Source of the DNA: Pedobacter cryoconitis
GTDB lineage: Bacteria; Bacteroidota; Bacteroidia; Sphingobacteriales; Sphingobacteriaceae
Direction: 5' to 3'
Assembly: GCF_001590605.1 (NCBI RefSeq)
Contig: NZ_CP014504.1
Span: 5,084,001 to 5,148,000, forward strand
Length of the DNA stretch: 64,000 nt
Shown: positions 28,001 through 36,644 of the stretch, piece after piece
How positions within the stretch are numbered: the stretch's first letter is position 1
How the letters are laid out: every line of letters starts with the position of its first letter
Program-made: the position numbers and the translations under genes
Notes under the pieces: generated by a model
Seen by the model: the letters and a program-made list of their open reading frames with translations, nothing else
The model's database searches: none
What the model was told of the DNA's origin: nothing

Positions 28001-28808
28001 TAAACTTGGACAGAAAAATCAACCTATTATCTGGTCACGTCACGATGAGATAGGTTCACTGATTAAAGAATATAATAAAATGATTGCTGCGCTGGAAGAG
28101 AGTGCGGTCAAGCTGGCTAAATCCGAAAGGGAGAGTGCATGGCGGGAAATGGCCAAACAGGTTGCACATGAAATCAAAAACCCACTTACTCCATTAAAAT
28201 TAGGTGTACAATTGCTGGAGAAATCATGGAAAGAGAAAGATCCTAATTTTGAACAGAAATTTGAGCGTTTCTACCGCTCTTTTGTAGAGCAGATTGATAG
28301 CCTGGCGACCATTGCCTCGGAGTTTTCTAACTTTGCTAAAATGCCGGATACCAAGCTGGAGAATTTAAAGCTCATCCCAATTATTGAACAAACAAGAGAT
28401 GTCTTTGTCAACACTAAAAATGTAGAAATCTATATTTCTAACCTAACCAATAAAGAAGTGCTGATACAGGGCGATAAAGATCAGATGCTGCGGTCGTTCA
28501 ATAACCTGATGAAGAATGCAATAGAGGCTGCAAATATGAAAGAGAAGTGTATGATCTTTATCAAAATTACCAACGATCAGCACTATGTATGGGTGGACGT
28601 TGAAGATAACGGAAAAGGCATCGATCTTGACTTGCAGCCAAAAATATTCGTCCCTAATTTTACCACCAAATCTTCTGGGACAGGTTTAGGTTTAGCCTTT
28701 GTGAAACAGGCAGTAGAGAATGCAGGTGGTACTATAGACTTCAAATCGGTAACCGATACCGGAACTACCTTTTACCTGAGTTTCCCACTTGTTCAGGTAC
28801 AGGCATGA
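25080..28808 (+). CDS. Large multi-helix sensor histidine kinase (NtrY-like)
   Basis: The 1242-residue protein starts at a GTG 28 bases after fabD. The first third is a membrane domain with one early helix, a ~190-residue extracytoplasmic loop and about eight helices (roughly 205-460). A second extracytoplasmic domain, two helices near 705-735 and 768-788, a third sensor domain and a helix near 935-960 follow. A HAMP linker (EIGSLIKEYNKMIAAL) then leads to the kinase: H-box VAHEIKNPLTPLKL with the phospho-His near 1029, N-box NNLMKNAIEA near 1140, and G-boxes VEDNGKGID and GTGLGLAFVKQAV. No response regulator adjoins it, so it is an orphan kinase; the signal is unknown. Confidence 0.9.
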   Translation: MNIGGKIRFLLLILGICCIATALSLKHSITEKDLLQHEAGKLQENLALNEQTVYDFLADAQQLERAKQFHLNETFALNYISSFGAKGINILTYDHSVLKFWSSYKAIPPNLNKVKEGSSFLQLANGWYEAIKKTEGSYTLIFLIDVKDQFSIQNRYLKNGIVKELSSSNSLALASFMDEQVNGIMNLDGKLLFEVKLKPNYTESVYSTIQIWLWIVGLFSFALFVNSFCSRLAKRGYLIPATLLLIAFFLGVRVTDLEYGWYNHQFSLEIFSPAIYAESFFLPSLGDFLLNVLSITWVVLFMFTYKDAYKLPQWMIRSKVAGVFFHVLLLLLFSGIAFLMNEVFFGLIYNSKINFDITNIINLSWLSWVCIIILCLVWFNVYLLANICIELTRQLNVSNKERLILFLTMFALYFVYMLCTDFTAFFIAYALFLFIISYNSYIQKNKFSIGVFAAVFFCLAFVSSIKYLKFNDIKERSNRYVIAQKLQSSDDPKVINSIESLGNGISNDLFITDYFKSPGSNRHLALQNYIIKTFLDGYLAPFEYNFYEFNATDSTLAVREDRSLQHYQNLVKSGSVKISNFFYRLNDTFGYQNYFGIIPIFDDNHILGTLVIELKSQQYNYNSQFPEILIDGKLKNDEDYSNYSFAFYNNNKLIKQAGKYTYKIANTEFKGVYGEPVIMNEPKLGYSHLIYSASNSKIIVISKEKVNYIVRLAALSFFFLMFIIFSAALYMLIWLLKNIDKSWGGWFNINRSLMINANKILYKTRIQLSIVLSVVATLLIVGWSTFFYIRDEYRKQQEDFIREKIRKVQLSYEKQIFSTGIPEATDMAVINFNQFADINSAYLNLFDTDGNLLFTSLPKMYDYGIIGTKMEPKAYIYLKQVQRSEYSNPQETIGEFKYSSAYAPIRNAQNQTVAYIGLPYYGNEADYQSKIGLFINTLINIYALVFVAIGILAVFLANQITSPLTFIQESIRKTKLGQKNQPIIWSRHDEIGSLIKEYNKMIAALEESAVKLAKSERESAWREMAKQVAHEIKNPLTPLKLGVQLLEKSWKEKDPNFEQKFERFYRSFVEQIDSLATIASEFSNFAKMPDTKLENLKLIPIIEQTRDVFVNTKNVEIYISNLTNKEVLIQGDKDQMLRSFNNLMKNAIEAANMKEKCMIFIKITNDQHYVWVDVEDNGKGIDLDLQPKIFVPNFTTKSSGTGLGLAFVKQAVENAGGTIDFKSVTDTGTTFYLSFPLVQVQA

Positions 28809-28831
28809 ATATACTAGAGAGCAGGTTTAAA

Positions 28832-29740
28832 TTATTTTAACGTAATGGCTGCTTTCCCCATCGTAAAGCCATTTGCATAAAGCAGGATCGCATAAGTACC
28901 CTTCACAAAAGCTCTTGGATTTACCCATTCAATAGTATAAGCCGTTGCGTCATTGTTATAAGAAATAGTAATCATATCACTATACTGCATTTCCTGACCT
29001 TCTGCTTCAAACATATTCTGTTCATCCGCAATCAGATTTCCTGAAGGATCAAAAACACGGATATATATCTTGTGATAGTCTTTTGTTGCCAGTTCGTTAG
29101 GAATGATATTAAAATAAGTGACTAGTTTTTTAGCAGTTGAAGCTTTGTCTACTTCTACATTCTTACCATTGTTTTTAACCTTAAACGCAGCAAGGGCTAC
29201 ATTGAAAGCCTTTAAAGCAGCCCCACTTTTTACCTTGGCATTTAATTCTGAATTTTTCTTTTCCAGCGCATTTGCTTTGGCAGATACCGTAGTTACTGAT
29301 CTGACCAGGCTGTCTCTTTCAGCTTTAAGAAAAGAGTTCTCTTTTTCCAGGCGGGTGAAATCATCTTTATAGTCTGTTAAAAATGCGCGTAATTTTTTAA
29401 GTTCTGTCTGGGCGGTTGTGAGTTCTGCCTGAGTTACCTGTCCTTTTTGTAAAGATTGTTTAAGTGCTGAAATTTTTATTCTGGCGAGTTTCTGTTCATT
29501 CTGAAGCTTTTCAGTCAGCGCAACATTCATCGTGTTGACCTTATCAAATTCGACCTCTATCTTTTCTACTTCCAGTTTTAGTCTTTCTTTCTCTGTATTG
29601 GTTGTAACGAAACGTTCCTTTTCATATTTGTCTTTGAAATATAAAAAGGCGTTTGTACCTAATAAGGCCACGATTACTACAATTAGAAAATATATTTTAT
29701 TACGGTCTCCTTTATTTACGGGATCTTTACGGTCTAACAT
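28832..29740 (-). CDS. Membrane-anchored coiled-coil protein
   Basis: The 302-residue protein has a single helix at about 17-36 (IYFLIVVIVALLGTNAFLYF) and no cleavable signal. A long charged coiled coil (about 40-170) with many Lys/Glu/Leu heptads follows. A C-terminal beta domain ends FVKGTYAILLYANGFTMGKAAI, like an immunoglobulin-type fold. It is probably anchored in the inner membrane facing the periplasm. It converges on the histidine kinase gene. I do not recognise a named family. Confidence 0.68.
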   Translation of the reverse strand: MLDRKDPVNKGDRNKIYFLIVVIVALLGTNAFLYFKDKYEKERFVTTNTEKERLKLEVEKIEVEFDKVNTMNVALTEKLQNEQKLARIKISALKQSLQKGQVTQAELTTAQTELKKLRAFLTDYKDDFTRLEKENSFLKAERDSLVRSVTTVSAKANALEKKNSELNAKVKSGAALKAFNVALAAFKVKNNGKNVEVDKASTAKKLVTYFNIIPNELATKDYHKIYIRVFDPSGNLIADEQNMFEAEGQEMQYSDMITISYNNDATAYTIEWVNPRAFVKGTYAILLYANGFTMGKAAITLK

Positions 29741-29954
29741 TTGAAATCAAAAATTGAGGTTTCTTTGTCGAATTGGTCATGATACTTATTGATAAAAAAA
29801 CGAACATAGGGTAAATAATATAATTTTTGGTAAAAAAATGATTCAAATTGTATGAGAGCTAAAAAAAAATCGTTTAATTGCTAACGTTGGAGCGTAAAAT
29901 TGAGTATTACGTCCCCACATTTATTTTAAATTTAAACTACCAAAAGAACCAATA

Positions 29955-31487
29955 ATGCTGAAAAAGATTGTTTTTGCAATTCTAACAACTTTAATTACCC
30001 CAATTTTTATCTATGCACAAACAGCAGCAAAAATTGCTCCAAAAAGGGAGTTCAGAGGGGTTTGGGTTGCAACTGTTACGAATATTGACTGGCCTTCAAG
30101 ACCAGGCCTTAGTGTGGATGAACAAAAGCAGGAGCTCATTGCACTGCTTGATCAGCATAAAAGAAACGGAATGAATGCTATTATGCTGCAGGTGAGGCCA
30201 GCAGCCGATGCATTCTACCGTAAATCAAGAGAGCCCTGGAGTCAATGGCTAATGGGTAAACAAGGTGTTGCGCCAAGTCCTGGATATGATCCTTTGGAGT
30301 TTGCAATTTCAGAAGCACACTTCCGTGGCATGGAGTTGCATGCATGGTTTAACCCATATCGGGCAAGTATGAGTGCAAATACGGTCTTTAGTGAAGATCA
30401 TATGACCAAAAAAAGGCCGGATATGTTTTTTACTTATGGTGGAAAGAAACAATTCGATCCGGGGTTACCTGAGGTCAGAGAATATATAGTGCAAGTTATT
30501 CTGGATGTGGTTAAGGGTTACGATGTAGATGGAATTCACTTTGATGATTACTTTTATCCTTATCCTATTGCGGGGCAGCGTATCAATGACGGCGCTACCT
30601 TTAGCAAGTACTCCAATGGATTTACGAATCTGAATGATTGGAGAAGAAATAATGTTGACTTGCTGATTAAACAACTGGATGATAGTATTCACCATTATAA
30701 AAAGTATGTGAAATTCGGGATCAGTCCATTTGGGATCTGGAAAAACAGGAAAGAAGATCCGGAAGGATCTGAAACACACGGTCTCTCTAACTTTACTGAA
30801 CTCTATGCCGATTCCAGGAAATGGATTAAAGAAGGCTGGGTAGATTATATCAATCCACAGGTCTATTTCAGTTTTACCAGGAAAGCTGCACCGTTTGATA
30901 CTTTAGTAGACTGGTGGAGTAACAATACTTACGGCAGACACCTTTATATCGGACAGGCTGCTTACCTGATGAACCAACGCATGGAAGCAGCATGGAGAGA
31001 CCCAAGTCAGATTCCGGACCAGATCAGATATATGCGGGAGAATAACCGGGTGCAGGGAAGTGTGTTCTTTAGTTCCAAATCATTTTCTACAGTAGCAAGG
31101 GCAACTGCAGATTCTCTGAGGAATGATTTATACAAATATCCGGCACTTCCTCCACAAATGCCATGGCTGGACGAGATTGTACCAAACATACCACAAGGTT
31201 TAACTGCTGAGGCGGTAGGTGTGGGTGTACAGCTTAAATGGTCAGCCCCATTAAGAGCTGAAGATGGGGAAACGGCTTCGGGCTATGTAATTTACCGGTT
31301 TGATGAAGGAGAAAAAATCAGCGTGGTTAACCCTAAGAATATTGTTAAAATCAGTTTCAATGATATTCCGTCCTTTCTGGATACCAATACTATTAAAGGA
31401 AGAAGATATACTTATCTCGTTACAGCGCTTGACAGGTTGAAAAATGAGAGCGATGCAAGTGGCCCGGTAGGGGTCGAGACTAAATAA
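29955..31487 (+). CDS. GHL10 glycoside-hydrolase-like exported protein
   Basis: A signal peptide (residues 1-21, ending IYAQ) is followed by the GHL10/DUF187 barrel: KREFRGVWVATVTNIDWPS, NAIMLQVRPAADAFY, GMELHAWFNPYR, and VDGIHFDDYFYPYP with candidate catalytic acids. It continues with DYINPQVYFS and ends in a fibronectin type III-like domain (from about 415). Enzymes of this group act on glycans such as peptidoglycan-derived chains, but the substrate is unproven. It stands alone and ends at a strong terminator. Confidence 0.85.
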   Translation: MLKKIVFAILTTLITPIFIYAQTAAKIAPKREFRGVWVATVTNIDWPSRPGLSVDEQKQELIALLDQHKRNGMNAIMLQVRPAADAFYRKSREPWSQWLMGKQGVAPSPGYDPLEFAISEAHFRGMELHAWFNPYRASMSANTVFSEDHMTKKRPDMFFTYGGKKQFDPGLPEVREYIVQVILDVVKGYDVDGIHFDDYFYPYPIAGQRINDGATFSKYSNGFTNLNDWRRNNVDLLIKQLDDSIHHYKKYVKFGISPFGIWKNRKEDPEGSETHGLSNFTELYADSRKWIKEGWVDYINPQVYFSFTRKAAPFDTLVDWWSNNTYGRHLYIGQAAYLMNQRMEAAWRDPSQIPDQIRYMRENNRVQGSVFFSSKSFSTVARATADSLRNDLYKYPALPPQMPWLDEIVPNIPQGLTAEAVGVGVQLKWSAPLRAEDGETASGYVIYRFDEGEKISVVNPKNIVKISFNDIPSFLDTNTIKGRRYTYLVTALDRLKNESDASGPVGVETK

Positions 31488-31488
31488 A

Positions 31489-31522
31489 AAAAGCGGACAT
31501 GAATCAAATCATGTCCGCTTTT
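31489..31522. terminator. Bidirectional terminator
   Basis: Perfect 14-base arms AAAAGCGGACATGA (31489-31502) and TCATGTCCGCTTTT (31509-31522) with a 6-base loop lie between convergent genes. A-tract and T-tract on the two sides allow termination in both directions. Confidence 0.9.
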
Positions 31523-31539
31523 GGTTAGTACCTTATTTG

Positions 31540-34395
31540 TTATTTCTGCGGCATTAAGACCATCCGGATATAGTTATCCTGTTTTAAATACTTTTGCGCA
31601 TTCGTTTTAGAAGATTCAATGGTCACTTCGCTGAGTCTTTCTTTTGCAGTCAGCAACTGATCCAGCTCATCCCCGTATTTAAGTCTGGTGGTCAGATAAC
31701 CAAGCCAGTATCCATTGTTACGCAGATTTAATTCCTGCTGACGCTGTACCTCAGACTTAAATTTCGCCAGGTCCTGAGCGGTTACGCCATTGGCCCTTAT
31801 CGTTTTTACTTCGTCCAGTGCTGCGGCAATCAATTTTTCTGCATTCGCTGGTGCACAGCTGAAAGAGATGGTAAAATAATAATGTGCTTTTGGGTATTTA
31901 TTCACACTCAGTGAAACGCCCGGAGAATAAACCCCGCTTTCTTTTTCGCGCAATCTTTCGAGTATTTTAATTTCCAATGCACTGCTTAAAGCATCAAGCT
32001 GTACATTGTTTGAGGTGGTATAGTCATAGTCACCGTGAATGTAGAGCTGAACACTCGCTTTTTCTTCTAAACCTTTGTAAACTGTTTTACTCACCAGGCC
32101 ATTTGGCGTACGGGAGCCAAGATCTATATAATCAGTCTTTTTATTCAAGGTCGGTAAACTGGCAATATAAGTCTCTATAAGCGGTTTAATAGTGTTCAGG
32201 TCAAAGTTGCCCACAAACACAAAGCTTTGTTCTCCCAGGTCCGCAAAACGTGCTTTATAGAAAGAGAAAGCTTTGTCCAGAGAGATTTTATCAATATCCG
32301 TTAAGGTATAAGGCATGCTTCTTTTGTTGTAAGAAGAAAGTACAGCTTGTACTGTGTCTGCAAAAACGCTTTCAGGATCTGCATCTTTATTTTCCAGACT
32401 TACTTTAGCATCGCTGATCGCCTTGTTAAAAATCTCTTTGTCTTTACGCGGGTTCAAGGCCGAAGCAGTAATCATCTGTAGTGCATTTTCCAGATCTTTA
32501 GGTGCGGCACTTCCACTAAAGCCTTGATACAATTCGCCTACATAAGCACCAGCACTACCCGTATTCCCTGCTAAAAGCCTGTTGAGTTGTGAAGGATTAA
32601 AGTCACCTAAACCACTTTGAGTAATGATCCCTACATTATCAGCAGATTGATAATCATTCGGATCTGCTAATGAAGTCCCTCCTTTAGAAAAAGAGCTGAA
32701 CAGAATCTGATCGTTTTTGAAGTCTGTTGGCTTCAGTAAAACTTTTATACCATTGCTCAGTGTCCATTGTGTAACCCCGATATCCTCAAATTTCTTTTCT
32801 GCAATCACTTTTCCGGCTAATGGTTTTTGTGCCAGCAGCGGTTTGTTAACAGCGTTATCCACATAAGGCTTTAGATTTTTTGAGGCATTGTCCAAAGCGG
32901 CAAGCAGTTGAGCTGTGGTTGGAAGGTTTGCTTTTTCCTTTTCAGGGGCTGTGACAATGACGATTTGGTTTTCTTTGGTAATCAGTGTTTTTGCCAGTGC
33001 ATTGACTTCGGCCAGGGTAATTGTTCTAAGGTTTTCTTTCGTGTTTGCATAGTTGAACTCAATGGAGCCAATTGCTGATCCGGTTAAAAAATTACTCAGG
33101 TATTCTCCTACAAATGCAGCAGACGAAGTTTTGTCTTTCTCTTTCAATAAGATTTCATTCCCGGCTTCAATGTTCTTTTTAACTACATCAAGTTCTGATT
33201 GCAGAAAACCAAATTTAACAGCGCGTTCACTCTCGGCAACTGCTGCGGTAAATGCTTGCAACAGGTCTTTTCCTGATTTTGCACCGGCACTTGTTTGAAA
33301 AGCATTGATTTCAGGAATTAAACCTCCCTGATAACCCCCAAAGGAACCTTGTGCAAATAAGAATGGGGCATTGTCTTTTTCCAGAATTTCCTGGTAACGT
33401 GCAGACAACATGGAGTTGATCATGCTATAAATAACATTTTTTCTTTGATCTGCTGTCGTTTTTAAGATGTTCCCACGTTGTTTCCAGGTGACCGAAGCTA
33501 CATTGTATTGTTGTTCTGCATCCGTAATAATCTTAACTAATGGTGCTTTGTTATCCGGAAGATCATAATTTAATCTTTCCTTTTCTTTGACTGGATTTTT
33601 TAAACCGGAGAAGTTGGCAATAATTAATTTTTCTACTTCATTCACATCAAAATCTCCTACAGCAATCACTGCTTGCAAATCTGGTCTGTACCAGTCTGCA
33701 TAAAAGTTTCTGATTTTATCGTGTGTGAAAGTTTTTAGCAGCTCAAGTTTTCCGATAGGAAGCCTGTTTTCGTAACGGGAATCTTTAAGCATGATTGGAA
33801 GCAATTGCTTTCTGATCCGCTCTCCGGAATTTTTACCGCTCTGGCGATCTTCTTCAATGATTACGCCTCTTTCTCTATCTATCTCATTTCCATCCATAGA
33901 GATTTTTCCTGCCCAGTTGGCCAGAATTTTAAAACCAGTATGGAAAAGTTCAGTACTGTCAGTTGGAATTGGCAATTGATATACGGTCTGGTCAAATGAA
34001 GTATAAGCATTCAAATCAGCGCCAAAACGTACGCCTGCTTTTTGCAGATAATTGATAATTTCATTTTTAGGGAAATCCTTTGTGCCGTTAAAAGCCATGT
34101 GTTCGGTAAAATGAGCCAGCCCTAACTGATCGTCATTTTCCATTAAAGAACCGATGCGGTTAGCCAGGTAGAGCTCAGCTCTGTTTTTAGGCTCCACATT
34201 TTTCCGGATATAATAAGTAAGTCCATTGGGTAATTTGCCGATTTTAACGGCCGGATCATTGGGGATTAGCTTTCCAGTGCGGGCTTTCTGCTGAGCAGCT
34301 GGTTGGTGTTTTGTAGTCTTTTGTTGTCCTGATACTGGGTTATTAATTGCGGCAAGCACAGCTAATCCGATGATCGGGATGATATTTTTATACAT
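31540..34395 (-). CDS. M16-family (pitrilysin/insulinase) zinc peptidase
   Basis: The 951-residue protein has a signal peptide (MYKNIIPIIGLAVLAAINNP) and two tandem M16 halves. The first holds the inverted zinc motif HFTEHMAFNGT near 92-102, with the downstream zinc Glu in ERGVIIEEDRQ. The second half (from about 510) keeps the fold (WTLSNGIKVLLKPTDFKND) but lacks HxxEH, as is normal for two-domain M16 enzymes. It is likely periplasmic and degrades peptides. Its gene begins just past a hairpin separating it from nagB. Confidence 0.92.
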   Translation of the reverse strand: MYKNIIPIIGLAVLAAINNPVSGQQKTTKHQPAAQQKARTGKLIPNDPAVKIGKLPNGLTYYIRKNVEPKNRAELYLANRIGSLMENDDQLGLAHFTEHMAFNGTKDFPKNEIINYLQKAGVRFGADLNAYTSFDQTVYQLPIPTDSTELFHTGFKILANWAGKISMDGNEIDRERGVIIEEDRQSGKNSGERIRKQLLPIMLKDSRYENRLPIGKLELLKTFTHDKIRNFYADWYRPDLQAVIAVGDFDVNEVEKLIIANFSGLKNPVKEKERLNYDLPDNKAPLVKIITDAEQQYNVASVTWKQRGNILKTTADQRKNVIYSMINSMLSARYQEILEKDNAPFLFAQGSFGGYQGGLIPEINAFQTSAGAKSGKDLLQAFTAAVAESERAVKFGFLQSELDVVKKNIEAGNEILLKEKDKTSSAAFVGEYLSNFLTGSAIGSIEFNYANTKENLRTITLAEVNALAKTLITKENQIVIVTAPEKEKANLPTTAQLLAALDNASKNLKPYVDNAVNKPLLAQKPLAGKVIAEKKFEDIGVTQWTLSNGIKVLLKPTDFKNDQILFSSFSKGGTSLADPNDYQSADNVGIITQSGLGDFNPSQLNRLLAGNTGSAGAYVGELYQGFSGSAAPKDLENALQMITASALNPRKDKEIFNKAISDAKVSLENKDADPESVFADTVQAVLSSYNKRSMPYTLTDIDKISLDKAFSFYKARFADLGEQSFVFVGNFDLNTIKPLIETYIASLPTLNKKTDYIDLGSRTPNGLVSKTVYKGLEEKASVQLYIHGDYDYTTSNNVQLDALSSALEIKILERLREKESGVYSPGVSLSVNKYPKAHYYFTISFSCAPANAEKLIAAALDEVKTIRANGVTAQDLAKFKSEVQRQQELNLRNNGYWLGYLTTRLKYGDELDQLLTAKERLSEVTIESSKTNAQKYLKQDNYIRMVLMPQK

Positions 34396-34411
34396 AAGGG
34401 TTTAATTTAAG

Positions 34412-34477
34412 CGCCTGTTTAAGAAACGGTCTAAAACTATGTTTTGATATAGTTTTGAACGATTTCTTAAACAGGCG
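34412..34477. terminator. 66-nt hairpin between nagB and the M16 gene
   Basis: Outer arms CGCCTGTTTAAGAAA (34412-34426) and TTTCTTAAACAGGCG (34463-34477) pair perfectly over 15 bases. Inner arms AAAACTAT / ATAGTTTT continue the stem after a small internal loop. It follows the nagB stop by 24 bases on the minus strand and probably ends that transcript, though the T-tract is weak. Confidence 0.65.
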
Positions 34478-34501
34478 TTAAGGGTTTATTAAGAATAATG
34501 C

Positions 34502-36421
34502 TTAGAATTTCCAGCGGACGAAAGCTTCCATCGCTTCGTATTCTGCTAACCCTAAGTCATCATAAGCTTTCGCAGTGTCTCTGTTTCTATCTTCAGCGCG
34601 CTCCCAGAATTCTCTGGAATCATCACCCGGAAATACTGCTCTGTCTTTTTGTGACTGGTGTTTGAAAATTGCATATTTCTTTTTCAATAGTTCCTGAGGA
34701 CTCAATGGAACTGCCATTTCAATTTCATGGGTATCAAATTCCTGCCATGCACCGCGGTACATCCACAACCAGCAATCTTTTGCCCATGCTTCTGTTTGGC
34801 GCAACCTGTTCATTGCTTCAATAATTATATTAAAGCAAACCAGGTGTGTTCCGTGTGGATCTTCAAAGTCTCCGGCGGCAAAAATCTGCTCAGGTTTAAC
34901 TTTTTGAAGTAATTCCATAGTCAGCTCCACATCCAGATTAGTTACCGGGTTTTTCTTATTTTTCCCACTTTCATAAAACGGAAGTGCCATGAAATGGATA
35001 TGGTCATCTTCCAATCCGCAGTAACGGGCTCCTGCTATCGCTTCACCTTTTCTGATCAGCCCTTTTACGGATTGAATTTCTGGTGTATCTACCTGATTAG
35101 GTTTTTTGTCCGCAATAAATGTGCGCATGTTATCATAAATACCTTTCAGTTCTTTTTGATCCAGCCCCATTTTCTCTGCGAAGTCAATGCTGAATTCTAC
35201 AAATCTTAAGGCGTCATCATCCCATACTGCAGTATTTCCTGAAGTCTGGTAGGCTACATGTACATCGTGTTGCTGATCGACCAGTCGGATAAAAGTACCG
35301 CCCATAGAGATGACATCATCGTCTGGGTGCGGAGAGAAAATCACCACTCGTTTTTTAGCTGGGGCTGCTCTTTCCGGACGCTGAGAATCATCTGCGTTTG
35401 GTTTTCCTCCCGGCCATCCGGTTATGGTATGTTGTAATTTATTGAAAATATGAATGTTGATGTTGTAAACGGGGCCTCTTTCGATGGCCAATTGTGCCAT
35501 ACCGTGATTGTTGAAATCATCTTCGGTAAGTTTCAAAATTGGCTTTTTTAAGGTGTTTGCTAACCAGATTACTGCTTTTCTGATTAATTTATCTTCCCAT
35601 ACACAGTCTTTAACAAGCCATGGTGTATCAAAACGGGTTAATAGTGATGCTGCATCTTTATCCAGGATAAATTCTACATGATCAGATAGTTGCAGATAGG
35701 TAGCGGGTACTTCACTTGAAATTTCGCCTTCTACTGCTTTCTTGATAATGGAAGCTTTTTTCTGGTTCCATGCCATCAGGATGATTTCACGGGCTTTAAA
35801 AATAGTTCCGATTCCCATCGTGATTGCTTTGGAGGGTACGAAGGATTTTCCTCCGAAGTCTCTTGCTGCATCTCTTCTGGTCAGGTCATCAAGGGTAACC
35901 AGGCGCGTTCCTGAATTGGGAGCCGAACCTGGTTCGTTAAATCCAATGTGCCCTGTACGTCCAATTCCGAGGATTTGAATGTCCAGCCCACCTAGTTCTC
36001 CGATTTTGCGTTCGTAATCAAGGCAGAATGCGGGAATAGCTTCCAGTTCGAGTGTCCCATCAGGAATATTGATGTGCTCTTTAGGGATATCAATGTGATC
36101 GAATAAATTCTCGTTCATAAAGGTCACATAACTCTGGGCAGCGTTAGGTTGCATCGGGTAATATTCATCCAGGTTGAAGGTGATGACATTGCTGAAGCTC
36201 AGATTTTCCTCTTTGTGTAAGCGTACAAGCTCTGCGTATACTGCAATGGGGGTTACTCCGGTTGCAAGGCCTAGAACTGCCTTTTGCTTCTTTTCTTGTT
36301 TGTCTCTGATGAGGTTAGCGATACGTTGTGCAACGTTAATGGATGCTACTGCTGGGTTATTAAATACTGAAACAGGGAGTTTTTCGAAACGTGTTTCTTC
36401 CAAAAGATTTAATCTGGCCAT
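34502..36421 (-). CDS. nagB: Glucosamine-6-phosphate deaminase fused to PIG-L (LmbE-like) domain
   Basis: Residues 1 to about 260 are NagB, which converts glucosamine-6-phosphate to fructose-6-phosphate and ammonia: LGLATGVTPIAVY, NLDEYYPM with active-site Asp, GIGRTGHIGFNEPG and VPATYLQLSDHVEF. From about 355 a PIG-L/LmbE deacetylase-like domain begins with VVIFSPHPDDDVISMGG, holding the zinc-binding HPDD at about 365. The fused form is known in Bacteroidota; deacetylation of N-acetylglucosamine derivatives followed by deamination would be a logical pairing, but that is inference. The ATG at 36421 starts the conserved NagB N-terminus; an in-frame extension to 36517 runs into a palindrome and was rejected. 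Length is 639 residues. Confidence 0.92.
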   Translation of the reverse strand: MARLNLLEETRFEKLPVSVFNNPAVASINVAQRIANLIRDKQEKKQKAVLGLATGVTPIAVYAELVRLHKEENLSFSNVITFNLDEYYPMQPNAAQSYVTFMNENLFDHIDIPKEHINIPDGTLELEAIPAFCLDYERKIGELGGLDIQILGIGRTGHIGFNEPGSAPNSGTRLVTLDDLTRRDAARDFGGKSFVPSKAITMGIGTIFKAREIILMAWNQKKASIIKKAVEGEISSEVPATYLQLSDHVEFILDKDAASLLTRFDTPWLVKDCVWEDKLIRKAVIWLANTLKKPILKLTEDDFNNHGMAQLAIERGPVYNINIHIFNKLQHTITGWPGGKPNADDSQRPERAAPAKKRVVIFSPHPDDDVISMGGTFIRLVDQQHDVHVAYQTSGNTAVWDDDALRFVEFSIDFAEKMGLDQKELKGIYDNMRTFIADKKPNQVDTPEIQSVKGLIRKGEAIAGARYCGLEDDHIHFMALPFYESGKNKKNPVTNLDVELTMELLQKVKPEQIFAAGDFEDPHGTHLVCFNIIIEAMNRLRQTEAWAKDCWLWMYRGAWQEFDTHEIEMAVPLSPQELLKKKYAIFKHQSQKDRAVFPGDDSREFWERAEDRNRDTAKAYDDLGLAEYEAMEAFVRWKF

Positions 36422-36483
36422 TGTAATTATGGTGTTTTGAGGATTTAAGGAAGACGTAAATATAAAAAAGTTTTTGAGTCTTC
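36422..36483 (-). promoter_or_regulatory. Probable nagB promoter region
   Basis: On the minus strand, TATATTTA (about 36457-36464) is one base off TAnnTTTG and lies about 36 bases before the nagB ATG, between the gene and the large hairpin. The same TATATTTA lies close upstream of the ABC permease at 39101. The match is weak. Confidence 0.3.
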
Positions 36484-36566
36484 GATAAAAAAGGGATGTA
36501 GTGTTTTTTTGACGCATTCATGAAGAATGAACGCACGTCAAAAAAACACTACATCCCTTTTTTATC
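36484..36566. terminator. 83-nt near-perfect hairpin upstream of nagB
   Basis: The arms at 36484-36514 and 36536-36566 are perfect complements over 31 bases (outer sequence GATAAAAAAGGGATGTAG, inner TTTTTTTGACG). A second stem CATTCAT / ATGAACG closes most of the interior around a GAAGA loop. A6 and T6 tracts at the ends would allow bidirectional termination, but the stem is two to three times longer than a normal terminator. It insulates the nagB promoter from the upstream ABC operon, or is a repetitive palindromic element. Confidence 0.7.
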
Positions 36567-36644
36567 TCAGCTTATGGGAAGGTTGGAGGGAGGGGAATTT
36601 GAAAGGGGTTAATTTGCAGGTGGATATTTGAAAAGCTTAAAATG

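Noticed and set aside
36422..36517. N-terminal extension of nagB
   Set aside because: The extra 32 codons run into the 83-nt palindrome and precede the conserved NagB start; the ATG at 36421 is better.
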